In this document: piece by piece, positions 17,014 through 25,522 of the stretch
Layout: each line of letters starts with the position of its first letter
Position numbering within the stretch: position 1 is the stretch's first letter
Assembly (NCBI RefSeq): GCF_022664435.1
Contig: NZ_JAKREU010000003.1
Span: forward strand, 186,001 to 250,000
Reading direction: 5' to 3'
DNA: 64,000 nt
DNA from: Sphingomonas panni
GTDB taxonomy: Bacteria > Pseudomonadota > Alphaproteobacteria > Sphingomonadales > Sphingomonadaceae
Position numbers and translations under genes: made by a program
The notes under the pieces: generated by a model
Told to the model about the DNA's origin: nothing
Databases searched by the model: none
The model's input: only the letters and a program-made list of their open reading frames with translations

Positions 17014-17640
17014 TCAGGCGCTGGACCAGGCGGGCAGGTCGTCGTGCCAGCGCACCGCCAGCCACACCAGCACCAGCTCTGCGCAGACGATGGCCAGCTG
17101 CGGCAGGGCGCACGGGTTGTAGAGGAACAGCACCGCCGAAAAGGCGAAAATCGTCGCCAGCATCGCTGCCCCGATCCGGGCATAGCGGGCCACCCGCTCC
17201 CAGTCGCGCTCCAGCAACGCCCAGGCGATGGCGACATGGCCGATCCCGGTCACCCCGGTCAGCAGCGCCAGCAACGGCACGCCGAACCGGTTGCCGACAT
17301 TGACCGCCCCCTGCGGCCAACCGCTGCCCAAGGCCTGCGCGCCGACCGTCTCGAACGCCAGATAGGGAAAGCCGAGCGCCGCGCTGACCAGCAACAGCCC
17401 CGCCATCGGGACCAGCACCCCGACCGCCAGCACATGCGTCGCCACCGCAAACCGCCCTTCGGGCCGCGCCAGCATCGCTCGTGCCGCACTCGACAGGCAG
17501 CCGGCGGCGAAGCCCAGCCCCTCTCCCGCATCGGCCGCTTCGTGATACTCGGCCTTCATCGCCTCTGCCCAATCGCGCCGCGCGTCGCCCAGCCAGCGGG
17601 TCGCCAGCGCCATCAGCAACCGGGCGAGCGCGTCGCTCAT
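17014..17640 (-). CDS. Integral membrane protein paired with a PadR regulator
   Basis: The 208-residue product has a cytoplasmic N-terminal segment containing WLGDARRDWAEAMKAEY, then four predicted membrane helices. Proteins of this form are commonly encoded right after PadR-type regulators and some are thought to sense envelope stress or antimicrobial compounds. The start ATG at 17640 overlaps the stop of the PadR gene (ATGA), so the two are translationally coupled. The product is otherwise unassigned. Confidence 0.75.
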   Translation of the reverse strand: MSDALARLLMALATRWLGDARRDWAEAMKAEYHEAADAGEGLGFAAGCLSSAARAMLARPEGRFAVATHVLAVGVLVPMAGLLLVSAALGFPYLAFETVGAQALGSGWPQGAVNVGNRFGVPLLALLTGVTGIGHVAIAWALLERDWERVARYARIGAAMLATIFAFSAVLFLYNPCALPQLAIVCAELVLVWLAVRWHDDLPAWSSA

Positions 17641-17936
17641 GCCGGGACCGCCGCCGAAGGATCGGGTGCACCGTCCGTAATCTCCCGCGCCAGCGCCAGT
17701 CCCGCGCCGGTCAGGCGATAGGCGTGGCGGGGTGGCCGCCCCGGCTGGGTCGGTGCCTGCCACTGCGCCTCGACCAACCCCTGATCGCCCATCCGCATGA
17801 GCAGCGGGTAGAGCGTACCCGACAGCAACCCCGCCTGCTTCATCAGGTCATAGCCATGCCGCCATTGCTGCGGCTGCTCCGACAAGAGCCGCAGCAGCGC
17901 GATCATCTGTTTCGAAGGGCGTCGTTCGCGAACCAT
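17637..17936 (-). CDS. PadR-family transcriptional regulator
   Basis: This small winged-helix regulator (99 residues from ATG 17936; an in-frame ATG at 17948 would add four) carries the PadR N-terminal domain: MIALLRLLSE, GYDLMKQAGLLSGTLYPLLMRMGDQGLVE and RHAYRLTGAG. It lacks a long C-terminal dimerisation domain, as in the short PadR class. It probably represses its own operon, which includes the membrane protein overlapping its stop codon. The effector is unknown. Confidence 0.85.
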   Translation of the reverse strand: MVRERRPSKQMIALLRLLSEQPQQWRHGYDLMKQAGLLSGTLYPLLMRMGDQGLVEAQWQAPTQPGRPPRHAYRLTGAGLALAREITDGAPDPSAAVPA

Positions 17937-17948
17937 GATGCAGATCAA

Positions 17949-18423
17949 ACATATGTAGATTTAAGAGTCAACCGACGCCGTGATCCAAGGCCGATCAAGG
18001 TTCAGCCCCCGGGACGACCGCTCCATTCGATCGTCACTTCCGCGCGGACCTAAGTTCACAAGCGCCAGAGTTACGACGCCGGCAGAAACGTCAGTGGCTA
18101 CATATCCCCGCCTGCGCGGGAATGACGGGAAGTTGCGATGGGCACTGAATGTCAGTCGGTTCCGGTGCGTCGCATTGGCAAGGCACCGTTCTGGTCGGCG
18201 TCCAAGTCCCGGCGATTCGCGACACCGGTCGCCGAATGACTGGCCAGGACCGTAGCCGGCCATCCCCTCTAGCGCCTTTTTCGTTCCTACAGGCGCATGG
18301 AAGAGTCTGATCCTGCGCGGCAATTTCCCATACATCCGACACGGAAATATTATGATACCAAATCGCTATTGCTAACTACTATCAACATTATCTAGTGCGC
18401 CCGCCGAACAGGGGGGGCACATC
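17949..18423. other. Intergenic region between padR and the FecA-like receptor gene
   Basis: About 475 bp without a convincing gene. It holds a single REP-like unit at 18104-18127 (ATCCCCGCCTGCGCGGGAATG). The last 80 bases before the receptor gene are clearly AT-richer than the surroundings and probably hold its promoter, but I could not fix the -35/-10 elements. I saw no clear Fur-box palindrome. Confidence 0.5.
18104..18127. repeat. Single REP-like unit
   Basis: One hairpin unit, ATCCCCGCCTGCGCGGGAATGACG, without the facing partner seen at most other sites. It belongs to the GCGGGAATGACG-type family found throughout the window. Confidence 0.7.
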
Positions 18424-20664
18424 ATGCAATTCACGCGTACTTCGCTATTTCTCTGCGCGGCCATCGCTGCGCTGTCGTCGGCCGATGCGGCGTTCGCTCA
18501 AGCGAAAGCAACGCAGGACGACGACCTGCTCGACGCGATCGTGGTGACCGGCACGCGCGACGATGCCGACCAGGCCGGCGGATCGGTGCAGCGGCTCGAC
18601 AGCGAACAATTGCGCACCTTCGCCTATTCCGACGTCAACCGCGTGCTGCGCGCGATCCCGGGCGTCGCCTTGCAGGAGGAGGACGGCTTCGGCCTGCGCC
18701 CCAATATCGGCATTCGCGGGTCGGGTACCGACCGCAGCGCGCGCATCGTCGTGATGGAGGACGGCATCCTTGCAGCGCCCGCGCCCTATGCCGCGCCGGC
18801 CGCCTATTATTTCCCGCGCATGGCCCGCATGTCGGCGGTCGAGGTGGCCAAGGGGCCGGCGGCGATCAAATATGGTCCCTCGACGATCGGCGGCGCGATC
18901 AACCTGTTCTCGACCCCGATCTCGACCAAAGGCGTGGGCGAGGTGATGGCGCTGGGCGAGGCACTGGCCGGCAATTACGGCGGCCGTCGCCTCCACGGCG
19001 CGGTCGGCGGGTGGCAGCCGCTTGCCCGGGGCATCGAGATCGGCGCGATGGTCGAGGGCCTGTACGAGGCGTCGGACGGGTTCAAGCGGATCGACAGCGG
19101 CGGCCCGACCGGGTTCCGCATCAACGACATGGTCGCCAAGCTTGCCCTGCGCAGCGGCGATGGCCGCCACGTCGTCGCGCTGAAATACCAGAGCTATGAC
19201 GAACATAGCGACGAAACCTATCTCGGCCTGACCCTGACCGATTTCGCCGCGAACCCGCATCGCCGCTACAATGCCAGCCAGCGCGACCGGATGACGGTCG
19301 ATCACAGCACCTATCAGCTGAGCTGGCGGTCGCAACTGGGCGATGCCGTCGACCTGACCACCATCGCCTATCGCACCGACACCGCGCGGCTGTGGTACAA
19401 GCTGCAGGACGTGCGCAACGCCGCGAACACCGGCTGGTCGTCGATGGCCGACGTTCTGGCCGATCCGGCGGCGAACCCGGTGCAATTCGCCGATCTGGTC
19501 GGTGCGCCGGGCTATACCGGTCGCGCCGGGGCGCTGCGGGTCCGGGCCAATGACCGCCGCTACCGCACGACCGGGGTCCAGTCGGTGCTGGGCGCGGACT
19601 TCGCCACCGGCGGCCTTGCCCATCGCCTCGAACTCTCCGCCCGGTACCATGCGGATTATGAGGACCGGCTGCAGCAGGAGGACCGCTACCGCATGGTCGA
19701 CGGGCGGATGGTGCTGACCAGCGCCGGCGTGCGCGGGACGCAGGACAATCGCCGGGGCGACGCCCGCGCCTGGGCCTTCTTCGTACAGGACCGGATCGAA
19801 GCGGGTCCGGTCGTGCTGACCCCCGGCCTGCGCTACGAAACGATCGAACTGGAACAGACCCGCTGGGCGCTGGGCGACCTGACCCGCGCCACCCCGGTCG
19901 CGAACGCCCGGCGGCGGGTCGATGTGCTGATCCCCGGAATCGGCGCGGTGGTGCGGCTGACCGACACGGTGCGGCTGGTCGGCGGCGCCCATCACGGATT
20001 CGCGGCGCCCGCGCCGGGGTCGACGATCGATCCCGAAACGTCGTGGAACTATGAAGCGGGTGTCCGGCTGGGCGATGGCGACTGGCGGCTGGAGGCGATC
20101 GGCTTCCTCAACGACTATCGCAATCTCGTCGGCACCTGCACCGCGTCGACCGGCGTCACCTGCGACCTGGGCGAACAGTTCGATGGCGGCAAGGCGCGCG
20201 CGACCGGTGTGGAAGTGTCCGGCGGCTACACCGTTCCGCTCGGCGGAAACTGGCGCGCGCCGCTGGCGCTGGCCTATACCCATACCCGCGCGCGGTTCGG
20301 CACCTCCTTTGCCAGCAGCTTCTTCGGCACCGTGACGCGGGGCGACCGGCTGCCCTATCTGCCGGCGAACCAGCTGACGCTGACCGGCGGGATCGATGCC
20401 GGCGCGGCGCAAATCAATGCCTCGGTCAATTATGTCGATGCGACGCGGGGCTTTGCCGGCTCCGGCGCGATCCCCGCTGCCGAACGGATCGATGCACGCA
20501 CGCTGCTCGACCTGTCGGGGGAGGTCGATGTCACCCCGGCGATCAGCGCCTATGCGACGGTGCAGAACCTGTTCGACACGACGTACAACGTCGCCTTCTC
20601 GCCCGCCGGCGCGCGGCCGGGCGCGCCGCGGCTGGTGCTGGCCGGATTGCGCGCGCGGTTCTGA
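18424..20664 (+). CDS. TonB-dependent receptor, FecA-like
   Basis: The 746-residue outer-membrane receptor has a signal peptide (cleavage near AAFAQA), a TonB box (DAIVVTG), a plug domain with RPNIGIRGSGTDRSARIVVMEDG and IKYGPSTIGGAINL, and a beta-barrel ending LVLAGLRARF with the terminal Phe. The plug motif NIGIRG with YAAPAAYYFPR resembles FecA-type receptors for ferric citrate or related siderophores. There is no N-terminal signalling extension, so no FecR/FecI partner is expected. The convergent neighbour is phoX, whose product needs iron; the pairing may reflect that but could be chance. Confidence 0.9.
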   Translation: MQFTRTSLFLCAAIAALSSADAAFAQAKATQDDDLLDAIVVTGTRDDADQAGGSVQRLDSEQLRTFAYSDVNRVLRAIPGVALQEEDGFGLRPNIGIRGSGTDRSARIVVMEDGILAAPAPYAAPAAYYFPRMARMSAVEVAKGPAAIKYGPSTIGGAINLFSTPISTKGVGEVMALGEALAGNYGGRRLHGAVGGWQPLARGIEIGAMVEGLYEASDGFKRIDSGGPTGFRINDMVAKLALRSGDGRHVVALKYQSYDEHSDETYLGLTLTDFAANPHRRYNASQRDRMTVDHSTYQLSWRSQLGDAVDLTTIAYRTDTARLWYKLQDVRNAANTGWSSMADVLADPAANPVQFADLVGAPGYTGRAGALRVRANDRRYRTTGVQSVLGADFATGGLAHRLELSARYHADYEDRLQQEDRYRMVDGRMVLTSAGVRGTQDNRRGDARAWAFFVQDRIEAGPVVLTPGLRYETIELEQTRWALGDLTRATPVANARRRVDVLIPGIGAVVRLTDTVRLVGGAHHGFAAPAPGSTIDPETSWNYEAGVRLGDGDWRLEAIGFLNDYRNLVGTCTASTGVTCDLGEQFDGGKARATGVEVSGGYTVPLGGNWRAPLALAYTHTRARFGTSFASSFFGTVTRGDRLPYLPANQLTLTGGIDAGAAQINASVNYVDATRGFAGSGAIPAAERIDARTLLDLSGEVDVTPAISAYATVQNLFDTTYNVAFSPAGARPGAPRLVLAGLRARF

Positions 20665-20669
20665 ACGGA

Positions 20670-20705
20670 AAAAGGGGCGGCGATCCCTTTACCGTCGCCC
20701 CTTCC
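20670..20705. terminator. Bidirectional terminator between the receptor gene and phoX
   Basis: A hairpin with arms AAGGGGCGGCG and CGTCGCCCCTT (one mismatch) lies six bases after the receptor stop codon. An A-run on the left and T/C-rich sequence on the right are compatible with termination from both of the convergent genes. Confidence 0.75.
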
Positions 20706-20728
20706 CCCTGTCGTCGTCGCGTTCGGCG

Positions 20729-23206
20729 TTACAGCGCGACCACGCCGCCATCGTCCTTGGTGATGACGATCGTCGCCGACCGCGGGCGGGTGCCGGCGGT
20801 GGTCGACGGCCAGTTGCTGGTCGGCTTGTCGAAATTGCCGCCCTCGCCCGGATGCTGAATGTTCACGAACAGCGACCGGCCGTCCGGCGTGGATTCGATG
20901 CCGGTGATCTCGCACTGGACCGGCCCTACCAGGAAGCGGCGCAGCGTCGTGCCCGGTGCCTTGCCGATGCGGGTCGTCGCGGTGCTGGTCGCCGACACGC
21001 CGGTGTTCGTGATCGTCTTCGTGCCGCCGTCGCCGACCTTGCCCGGCATCGCCGCCAGCATCATGCAGTTGGTGACGTCGGTGTACGCGCCGTCGTCGGT
21101 CTGGATCCACAGCACCGGCGTCACCTGACCCGACGCGTTCGACGGCTTGCCGAACCACAGCCCGTCGGGGCTGGAGAAGTCGTTGGTCGCGTCGAGGCCC
21201 GACAGGTTGATGTTGGTCGGGTCGAGGTCCGATCCCGCGCCAAAGGCATAGACGTCCCAGGCGAAGCGCGTCGCTTCGGTGGTATCGCCGGCTTCGCGCA
21301 GGCGGATGATGTGGCCGTTGGCGTTGCCGGTCGAGCGCGACGTGCTGTTGACCTTCGGATCGATGTACGACCGCGGGTTGGCCGCATCGACGCGTTCGGG
21401 CGAGCGCGACGAGTTGTTGGTCAGCGTGCAGTACATCTCGCCGGTCGCCGGGTTGACCGCGGTCCATTCCGGCCGGTCCATCCGCGTCGCACCGACCGCA
21501 TCGCCCGCGAGGCGGCAATGGGTCAGCACATCCGCCTGATCGGCGAAGGGATAGAGCGTGTTGGCGGCGGTCAGGCCGTTCTGTCCGAACACCAGGGCGA
21601 TCCATTCGCCCGACCCGTCGGCGTTGAACTTGGCGACGTAGAGCGTGCCGTTGTCGAGATATTTGTCACCGATCGCCAGGCGGTTGGTGGCGGTCGCATC
21701 GGCTTCGGACCAAGCGGTGTTCGACACGAACTTGTAGATATATTCGTTCTGCGCGTCGTCGCCCATGTAGAAGGCGGGCTTGACCCCGGCGATGGCGCGG
21801 CCGGGGCAGCAGCCTTCGTGGTTCATCCGGCCGAGCGCTGTGCGCTTGCGCGGGGTGGAGGTCGGGTCATAGGGATCGATCTCGACGCACCAGCCATATT
21901 GGTTCGGTTCGTTGCGGAAATCGCCGGTGCCGCTGACCGGCTTGGTCGGGTCGATCGTCGCGTTGAACTTCCCGATCAGCGTCGAACCGGCGGTTGCCTC
22001 GGCAGCCGTGGTCCAGCCGTAATTGCCGGTGCGCTGCGACAGGCCATAGCGGGTGAACGCCTGGGTCGACTTGGCTCCCAGCAGCGCGGTGCGGGTCGTA
22101 TTGTCGCCGCTGTCGCGACGGAAATACCCCGCCCAGTTTTCCTCGCAGGTCATGTACGTGCCCCACGGCATATGGCCGTTGGCGCAGTTGTTGATCGTGC
22201 CGCGCCCGGTCGTGCCGTCCGGCGAATAGGCGGTGAACAGCAGCGGGCTGCCCTTCACCGGGCCGCTGAACGCGGTCGGGGTATAGGGGGTGATACGGCG
22301 GTTGAACGACGACCCCTGGACGTAGCTCCACTTGGCGTCCGATCCGCGGGTCACCTCGACGACCGACACGCCGTGGCATTCCATTTCCTTGACGACTTCC
22401 GACGTCGGCCGCGCGCCGTTGACCGTCGTCACCCCGGCGACGTGCAGATACTGTTCCGAGATATTCTCGTGGTTCATCACCAGCAGGCCGCGCGTCGAAT
22501 TGTTCGCATCGGGCGTGTTGCCGCTGACCGACAGGCCGAAATAGCTCATGCCGTCATGATGGTCGCCCGCGCGCGACGCATAGCCGGTGTCGGTGCCGTT
22601 ATTGGCAAAGGCCGCGGTCGCGGTGTTGAGCGGATCGCCCAGGCGATACAGCACGCTGGCGGTATAGCCGGTCGGCACGACCACGACATCGGCCAGGCTC
22701 TTCGCGACGGCCGAGAAGCCCAGCGTCGGCGGCGACACGGCGACGGTAATATCGCGGCTGCTGCTGGCACCCTTCACGTCGGTCGCGGTATAGCGGATCA
22801 CCACATCGGTCGTCGCCGATACGGCGGGCGCGATGAAGGTCGCGGTGCCCGGCGTCGTGCTGCTGATCGCGACGGTCGGACCGGACACCTGGGTAAAGGT
22901 CTGGGAGACGATCGCATTGTCGTCGGTGGCGGTGCCGGTCAGCGTGACGACGCGGCCCGCGCTGGTCGCGCCGCTCGACGTGCCGCCGACCACCGGGGGC
23001 GTGTTGTCGATGCCCTGCACCTTGTCGTCGCACGCCGCGAGCAGCGATCCGCCAAAGACCGCGACCGCCGCCGTCGACGCCCCGCCGCGCAGCGCCTGCC
23101 GCCGCGAATAACGCTGGTCGACCAGATCCTGCAGGCTGGGGCCGGTGCTGGGGTTGGTTTCGATATCGCCATCGTCATAGCCGATGGTCAGGTCGGTATT
23201 CGCCAT
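20729..23206 (-). CDS. phoX: PhoX-family alkaline phosphatase, Tat-exported
   Basis: PhoX enzymes are Fe/Ca-dependent phosphatases that release phosphate from organic phosphoesters. The 825-residue product has a twin-arginine motif (YSRRQALRGG) after an about 35-residue leader, then a lipobox-like LLAACDD. The catalytic propeller carries HEGCCPGR, TCEENWAGYF, NPRSYIDPKV and VNIQHPGEGG, as in the PhoX/DUF839 family. An Ig-like insertion of about 80 residues with VVGGTSSGATSAGRVVTLTG follows the leader. Start at ATG 23206 directly before the leader. I looked for a Pho box upstream and saw no convincing one. A T2SS-like cassette lies divergent to it. Confidence 0.9.
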   Translation of the reverse strand: MANTDLTIGYDDGDIETNPSTGPSLQDLVDQRYSRRQALRGGASTAAVAVFGGSLLAACDDKVQGIDNTPPVVGGTSSGATSAGRVVTLTGTATDDNAIVSQTFTQVSGPTVAISSTTPGTATFIAPAVSATTDVVIRYTATDVKGASSSRDITVAVSPPTLGFSAVAKSLADVVVVPTGYTASVLYRLGDPLNTATAAFANNGTDTGYASRAGDHHDGMSYFGLSVSGNTPDANNSTRGLLVMNHENISEQYLHVAGVTTVNGARPTSEVVKEMECHGVSVVEVTRGSDAKWSYVQGSSFNRRITPYTPTAFSGPVKGSPLLFTAYSPDGTTGRGTINNCANGHMPWGTYMTCEENWAGYFRRDSGDNTTRTALLGAKSTQAFTRYGLSQRTGNYGWTTAAEATAGSTLIGKFNATIDPTKPVSGTGDFRNEPNQYGWCVEIDPYDPTSTPRKRTALGRMNHEGCCPGRAIAGVKPAFYMGDDAQNEYIYKFVSNTAWSEADATATNRLAIGDKYLDNGTLYVAKFNADGSGEWIALVFGQNGLTAANTLYPFADQADVLTHCRLAGDAVGATRMDRPEWTAVNPATGEMYCTLTNNSSRSPERVDAANPRSYIDPKVNSTSRSTGNANGHIIRLREAGDTTEATRFAWDVYAFGAGSDLDPTNINLSGLDATNDFSSPDGLWFGKPSNASGQVTPVLWIQTDDGAYTDVTNCMMLAAMPGKVGDGGTKTITNTGVSATSTATTRIGKAPGTTLRRFLVGPVQCEITGIESTPDGRSLFVNIQHPGEGGNFDKPTSNWPSTTAGTRPRSATIVITKDDGGVVAL

Positions 23207-23370
23207 TGGATTTCCCCGTTTATCTGGACGCCGCGCGTGTCGGCACCCTCCCTGCCCCTTTCGTTGGCGCATCGCTGCGACAGGGCGGTTGCGGATCGAT
23301 GAAGTCCGTGTGGCGAAACGACGACAGTTCGATGACCGGCTTGTGCGGTCGCCGATGCCGGGCGTAGGGA

Positions 23371-23919
23371 ATGGGCATGGTCGCCGACCCCCGCCCCGCC
23401 AATGACAGCGCGCCGATCCGACCCAGCCTGTTCGACCGGGCGGTGGACGCCGCCCGGCGGGAGCGTCCTGCCCCACCACCGCCTACGCCCGGCACCCCCC
23501 GCCCCCCGCTCGACCGGGCGGCACTATTGCTGGCCGTCGCAATCCTCGCCACGCCGCTGCTGACCTGGGGCGGGGCCGCGATCCTGACCGCACGGGTGCA
23601 GGAGGAGGGTCGCGCCATCGCCCGCCGCTCCGCGCCGCAGCTCGCGGAACAGGCGGCGGCACAGCGTTCGCGCGTCCTGCTGCAACAGGCATGGAGTCTG
23701 CCGACGCTCGGCACCACGCTTGAGGACACTGCCCGCGATCTTCCGAAGGATGCCGCGCTTCTGCGGGTCGAGCGCGACGGCGCGGGCAAGCTGTCGATGG
23801 AGGTCGTCGCCCCCGATCCCGACCGCGTGATCGCCGCGCTGCCCGGCCTGCGGGCGACGGCGCAGGCGCGCGCGGAGGGTGACGGGCGGATGCGCATCAC
23901 GTTGGAGCCGCCGCGGTGA
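23371..23919 (+). CDS. GspL-like periplasmic-domain protein (short form)
   Basis: This 182-residue bitopic protein has a Pro-rich cytoplasmic N-terminus (1-48), one membrane helix (about 49-72) and a periplasmic domain ending in a ferredoxin-like fold (LLRVERDGAGKLSMEVVAPD, then DRVIAALPGLRATAQ). That fold and its place before a GspM-like gene suggest a GspL stripped of the actin-like cytoplasmic domain that normally binds GspE. An ATG at 23377 is an alternative start. Its stop overlaps the next start as GTGA. Assignment is by architecture and is moderately secure. Confidence 0.65.
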   Translation: MGMVADPRPANDSAPIRPSLFDRAVDAARRERPAPPPPTPGTPRPPLDRAALLLAVAILATPLLTWGGAAILTARVQEEGRAIARRSAPQLAEQAAAQRSRVLLQQAWSLPTLGTTLEDTARDLPKDAALLRVERDGAGKLSMEVVAPDPDRVIAALPGLRATAQARAEGDGRMRITLEPPR

Positions 23920-24365
23920 TCCCCCGCCTGCCCCTGATTGCGTGTGGCGTCGCCGCGCTGCTGGCGATTCCGGCCTATGGCGCGCTGGACGAACTGGCCG
24001 ATGCCCGCGCCGCCCGCGATGCTGCCCGGATCGGGGCAAGCGCTCCCACCCCGCCGCTGGCCACCGCCGACGCAGCCTTTCCCGCCGACAGCGCCGCCGA
24101 CGCCCGCGTGCGTCTCGCCGCGCGGGTTCGCGCCGATGCCGTGCGCGGCGGGGTGCTGATCGAAACGCTCACCGCCGATCCCGCCGCCCCGACACCGGTC
24201 ACGCTCCTGACGCTGCGCGCCTCGGGTACCGAAAAGGCGGTCGTCGCCTTTGCCGATACGCTGGAGCGTGCGCGCCCCGCCATCCGTATGCGGGCATGGC
24301 GGCTGACCGCCGCACCCGGCGGCGTCCGGCTCGACGCGACGCTGGTGGCACCATGGCGGGGCTGA
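23916..24365 (+). CDS. GspM-like inner-membrane protein
   Basis: The 149-residue protein has an N-terminal membrane helix (LIACGVAALLAIPAYGALDEL), a coiled-coil-like segment rich in Ala/Arg, and a C-terminal ferredoxin-like region (LLTLRASGTEKAVVAFADTLE to VRLDATLVAPW). This is the GspM or PilO-type layout. It starts at GTG 23916 overlapping the preceding stop. It is separate from the GspM in the main cluster at 9870-10367, which it does not closely resemble. Confidence 0.68.
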   Translation: MIPRLPLIACGVAALLAIPAYGALDELADARAARDAARIGASAPTPPLATADAAFPADSAADARVRLAARVRADAVRGGVLIETLTADPAAPTPVTLLTLRASGTEKAVVAFADTLERARPAIRMRAWRLTAAPGGVRLDATLVAPWRG

Positions 24366-24772
24366 GCCTGCGCCAGCACGCGTTGCTGGCCGGTGCGGTG
24401 CTGGTCGCGCTGGCGGTGCCGCCGTGGCTGCTGCGCGAACCGGCACCGGCAACGGTCACGGTGGTCGCCACGCCCCCGCTCGCCGCGCCGGCCGCACCGC
24501 CATCCTTGCGCGCCGCCTTCGCCCGCACGCTCTTCGCCCCGCCCGCTGCCGACGCGCTGCCCGCCGATGCGCCGCAGTTGCTGGGCGTGGTCGGCCGCCT
24601 CGGCCGCGATGCGGTCGCGCTGGTGCGCGGCAGCGCGGGCACGCGTACCCTGTCGCCCGGTGACAGCATCGATGGCTGGCAATTGCGCAACCTCGCCATC
24701 GACGCCGCCTATTTTACCCGTGGCGGACAGAGCGCACGCGTGCCCATGCCCGGCAACGACGATCAGCGATAG
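24353..24772 (+). CDS. GspC-like protein with homology-region domain only
   Basis: A 139-residue protein with one membrane helix (about residues 9-26), a short Pro/Ala linker and a domain resembling the HR domain of GspC: LRAAFARTLF, QLLGVVGRLG, LVRGSAGTRTLSPGDSIDGW and ARVPMP. There is no PDZ domain. In canonical T2SS the HR domain binds the secretin N0 domain, so this protein could act as the connector of a second or accessory platform. It overlaps the preceding gene by 13 bp and overlaps the convergent gene tail by 10 bp. Confidence 0.65.
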   Translation: MAGLSLRQHALLAGAVLVALAVPPWLLREPAPATVTVVATPPLAAPAAPPSLRAAFARTLFAPPAADALPADAPQLLGVVGRLGRDAVALVRGSAGTRTLSPGDSIDGWQLRNLAIDAAYFTRGGQSARVPMPGNDDQR

Positions 24773-25464
24773 ACGATCTTCACCCGCACATCATTGCCCA
24801 GCGTCCGGTCCGACACCGGCGCGACATAGGACGTGCCCTGCTTCGACACTTGCAACGACTGTTCGCCACCTGGCACGAAGGCAGTCGCGCTGGCGATGGG
24901 ATGCTCCGTCGGATGCAGCATCTCGACCCGCCTGCTTTCGCACCCGCCGATCGCGTCGAGCAGCCCGAGCAGTGGCATCTGCACCAACGACGCTTGCGCC
25001 TTCGCCATTGAAATCGCGACATGGCATTGCATGCGAAGGTCGCCCAGTCGCCGGTCCTCCACGGTCGTTCCCCGCGACAGGACCATTGCCCGCAACCGCA
25101 TCCCTTGCGCCTGCGCCGGCGCGGTCAGGAACCAGCGCCCCTCGGGCAGGGTAGCGAACACCATTCGCCCGTCGCCGTCGATCGTCACCGGCAGGGTCCG
25201 CCCCTCCCCGTCGCTCAGCACGACCGGCACCGTTCCCGCCGGTATCCGCCGCCCGCCACGCCACAATTCGAAGCGGAGACTGCCCTCGGGCGACAGCGCC
25301 GCGCGATCTGCGGCAAAGCGGCGCTGCGCGGCGCGCAACACCTTGGCGTTCAGCTTCAGCGGCTTGCCCCCAGTGACCACGATGTCGGGACCATTGGGTT
25401 CGACATCCTGCGCCATCGCCGGGACCGCCGCCAGTACGCCCACGCTCGCCATCAAAACCCGCAT
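24763..25464 (-). CDS. Secreted hypothetical protein
   Basis: A 233-residue protein with a signal peptide (MRVLMASVGVLAAVPAMAQ). The mature part has a region LRFELWRGGRRIPAGTVPVVLSD that reads like a carboxypeptidase-regulatory or Ig-type beta domain. Two Cys residues (in RMQCHVAIS and GGCESRR) could form a disulfide. The start at MRVLMA was chosen for the signal peptide; upstream sequence in frame is not protein-like. I do not recognise a family. It is convergent with the GspL/M/C-like cassette, overlapping its last gene by 10 bp. Confidence 0.65.
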   Translation of the reverse strand: MRVLMASVGVLAAVPAMAQDVEPNGPDIVVTGGKPLKLNAKVLRAAQRRFAADRAALSPEGSLRFELWRGGRRIPAGTVPVVLSDGEGRTLPVTIDGDGRMVFATLPEGRWFLTAPAQAQGMRLRAMVLSRGTTVEDRRLGDLRMQCHVAISMAKAQASLVQMPLLGLLDAIGGCESRRVEMLHPTEHPIASATAFVPGGEQSLQVSKQGTSYVAPVSDRTLGNDVRVKIVYR

Positions 25465-25522
25465 CGCCAGCTCCCGATCGTTTCGGGCACGACATGGCCT
25501 GTGGATTGCGGCGGCATGATGG

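Noticed and set aside
20396..23302. 968-codon open frame opposite phoX
   Set aside because: Low-complexity Arg/Gly/Ala/Val composition and no recognisable motif; the opposite strand encodes a clear PhoX phosphatase with a Tat signal.
23207..23370. Pho box upstream of phoX
   Set aside because: Sequences such as CTGTCGTCG on the minus strand resemble half a Pho box, but no second half with the correct 11-bp period was visible.
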